From the NCBI GenBank assembly GCA_041649015.1, contig JBAZNU010000003.1:62001-126000 (forward strand): a DNA stretch of 64,000 nucleotides. The letters run 5' to 3'. The number at the start of each line of letters is the position of its first letter. Within the stretch, counting starts at the first letter, position 1. The position numbers were made by a program, and so were the translations under genes. This stretch comes from Ignavibacteria bacterium (GTDB lineage: Bacteria > Bacteroidota > Ignavibacteria > Tepidaquicellales > Tepidaquicellaceae). Below, piece after piece: positions 63,613-64,000 of the stretch. The notes beneath the pieces were generated by a model. That model was not told the origin of the DNA and made no database searches. It saw only the letters and a program-made list of their open reading frames with translations.

Positions 63613-64000
63613 ATGTCCGGAGTTTTTCTAAAAACTGTTGATCTCGAGAAAAGTTTTCTGAATAAAGTTATATTCAGAAACGTTAACCTTGAACTTAAAT
63701 CAGGGGATTCTCTCGCCGTTACCGGACGAAACGGGTCGGGTAAATCAACCTTGCTGAAGGTTCTTGCAAATCTTATGAAACCAAATAAAGGTAAGGTCAT
63801 TGTTAGTAATGATTCGGATGTGATTCCTGCGGATAAGTTGCATCTCTGTTTCGGTATGATTGCTCCTTATCTTAATCTTTATGACGAACTGACCGCCCTT
63901 GAAAATCTTGAATTCTTCTATGACCTTAAATGCGGTAATCTTCCCGATTCAAATAAAAAAGAGCATCTGAAATATCTGCTCAAAAGGATAAATCTCTTCA
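63613..64000 (+). CDS. ABC transporter ATP-binding protein, 5' part
   Basis: The first 129 residues of an ABC ATPase run off the window end. VFLKTVDLEKSFLNKVIFRNVNLELKSGDSLAVTGRNGSGKSTLLKVLANLMKP includes Walker A (GRNGSGKST, 38-46). The Q-loop region lacks a clear glutamine (LHLCFGMIAPYLNLYDELTALENLEFF). The size and sequence resemble CcmA-type haem exporter ATPases, but a generic lipid or antibiotic exporter is equally possible. It starts at ATG and follows the thioesterase by 11 bases. Confidence 0.85.
   Translation, partial: MSGVFLKTVDLEKSFLNKVIFRNVNLELKSGDSLAVTGRNGSGKSTLLKVLANLMKPNKGKVIVSNDSDVIPADKLHLCFGMIAPYLNLYDELTALENLEFFYDLKCGNLPDSNKKEHLKYLLKRINLF

Overview
The window is a low-GC stretch of bacterial chromosome, probably from the Ignavibacteria/Kapabacteria side of the Bacteroidota-Chlorobiota group. 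This is inferred from five large secreted proteins ending in a type IX secretion (T9SS) sorting domain with the N(Y/F)PNPFNP signature, a PorX-type response regulator, a bacillithiol gene (bshA), lipid-A/LPS assembly genes (kdsD, lptC, bamD), many TTG start codons and mostly AT-rich leaders without a Shine-Dalgarno sequence. No tRNA, rRNA, CRISPR array, transposase or phage gene was recognised.

Layout. 1-4016 (+): envelope glycosylation genes (glycosyltransferase end, GT9, methyltransferase) followed by an Omp85 barrel. 4054-9949: housekeeping genes (peroxiredoxin, ribF-rpsO-pnp) between two small lipoproteins. 9950-17656 (-): glnA, an Omp28-like T9SS cargo behind a polyprenyl-phosphate sugar transferase, and recG. 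17779-19746: homogentisate dioxygenase (+), then a CBS-domain protein with a receiver-like protein (-). 20259-36675 (-): two giant paralogous parallel beta-helix proteins (2506 and 2785 residues) with T9SS tails. 37257-45099: an unrecognised helical protein, then porX-tsaE-tsaB-accD-panC and rlmD on the minus strand. 45487-52992: carbonic anhydrase-like and LOG-family genes, a secreted M28 peptidase, a TPR protein and a secreted reprolysin-like protease, separated by repeat-filled spacers. 53401-59305 (+): kdsD-lptC-ostA, an LtaS-like sulfatase-fold transferase and a GT9. 59294-64000: bshA (-), PPK2, bamD, a thioesterase and the start of an ABC ATPase.

The unifying theme is envelope biogenesis: LPS core synthesis and transport, outer-membrane barrel assembly, and T9SS surface proteins with their regulator PorX. 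The most unusual protein material is in the two giant genes, which share a charged module inserted ahead of a beta-helix, and a set of repeating start and end motifs around each helix.

The most unusual DNA is between genes. It includes a hairpin family with an invariant 9-nt loop and covarying stems, several perfect or near-perfect tandem arrays (11, 15, 16 and 17 bp) that in two cases run into the last codons of a gene, and a recurrent layout of stop codon, short repeat and terminator behind three T9SS cargo genes. None of these could be compared to databases here; family names rest on motif recognition.
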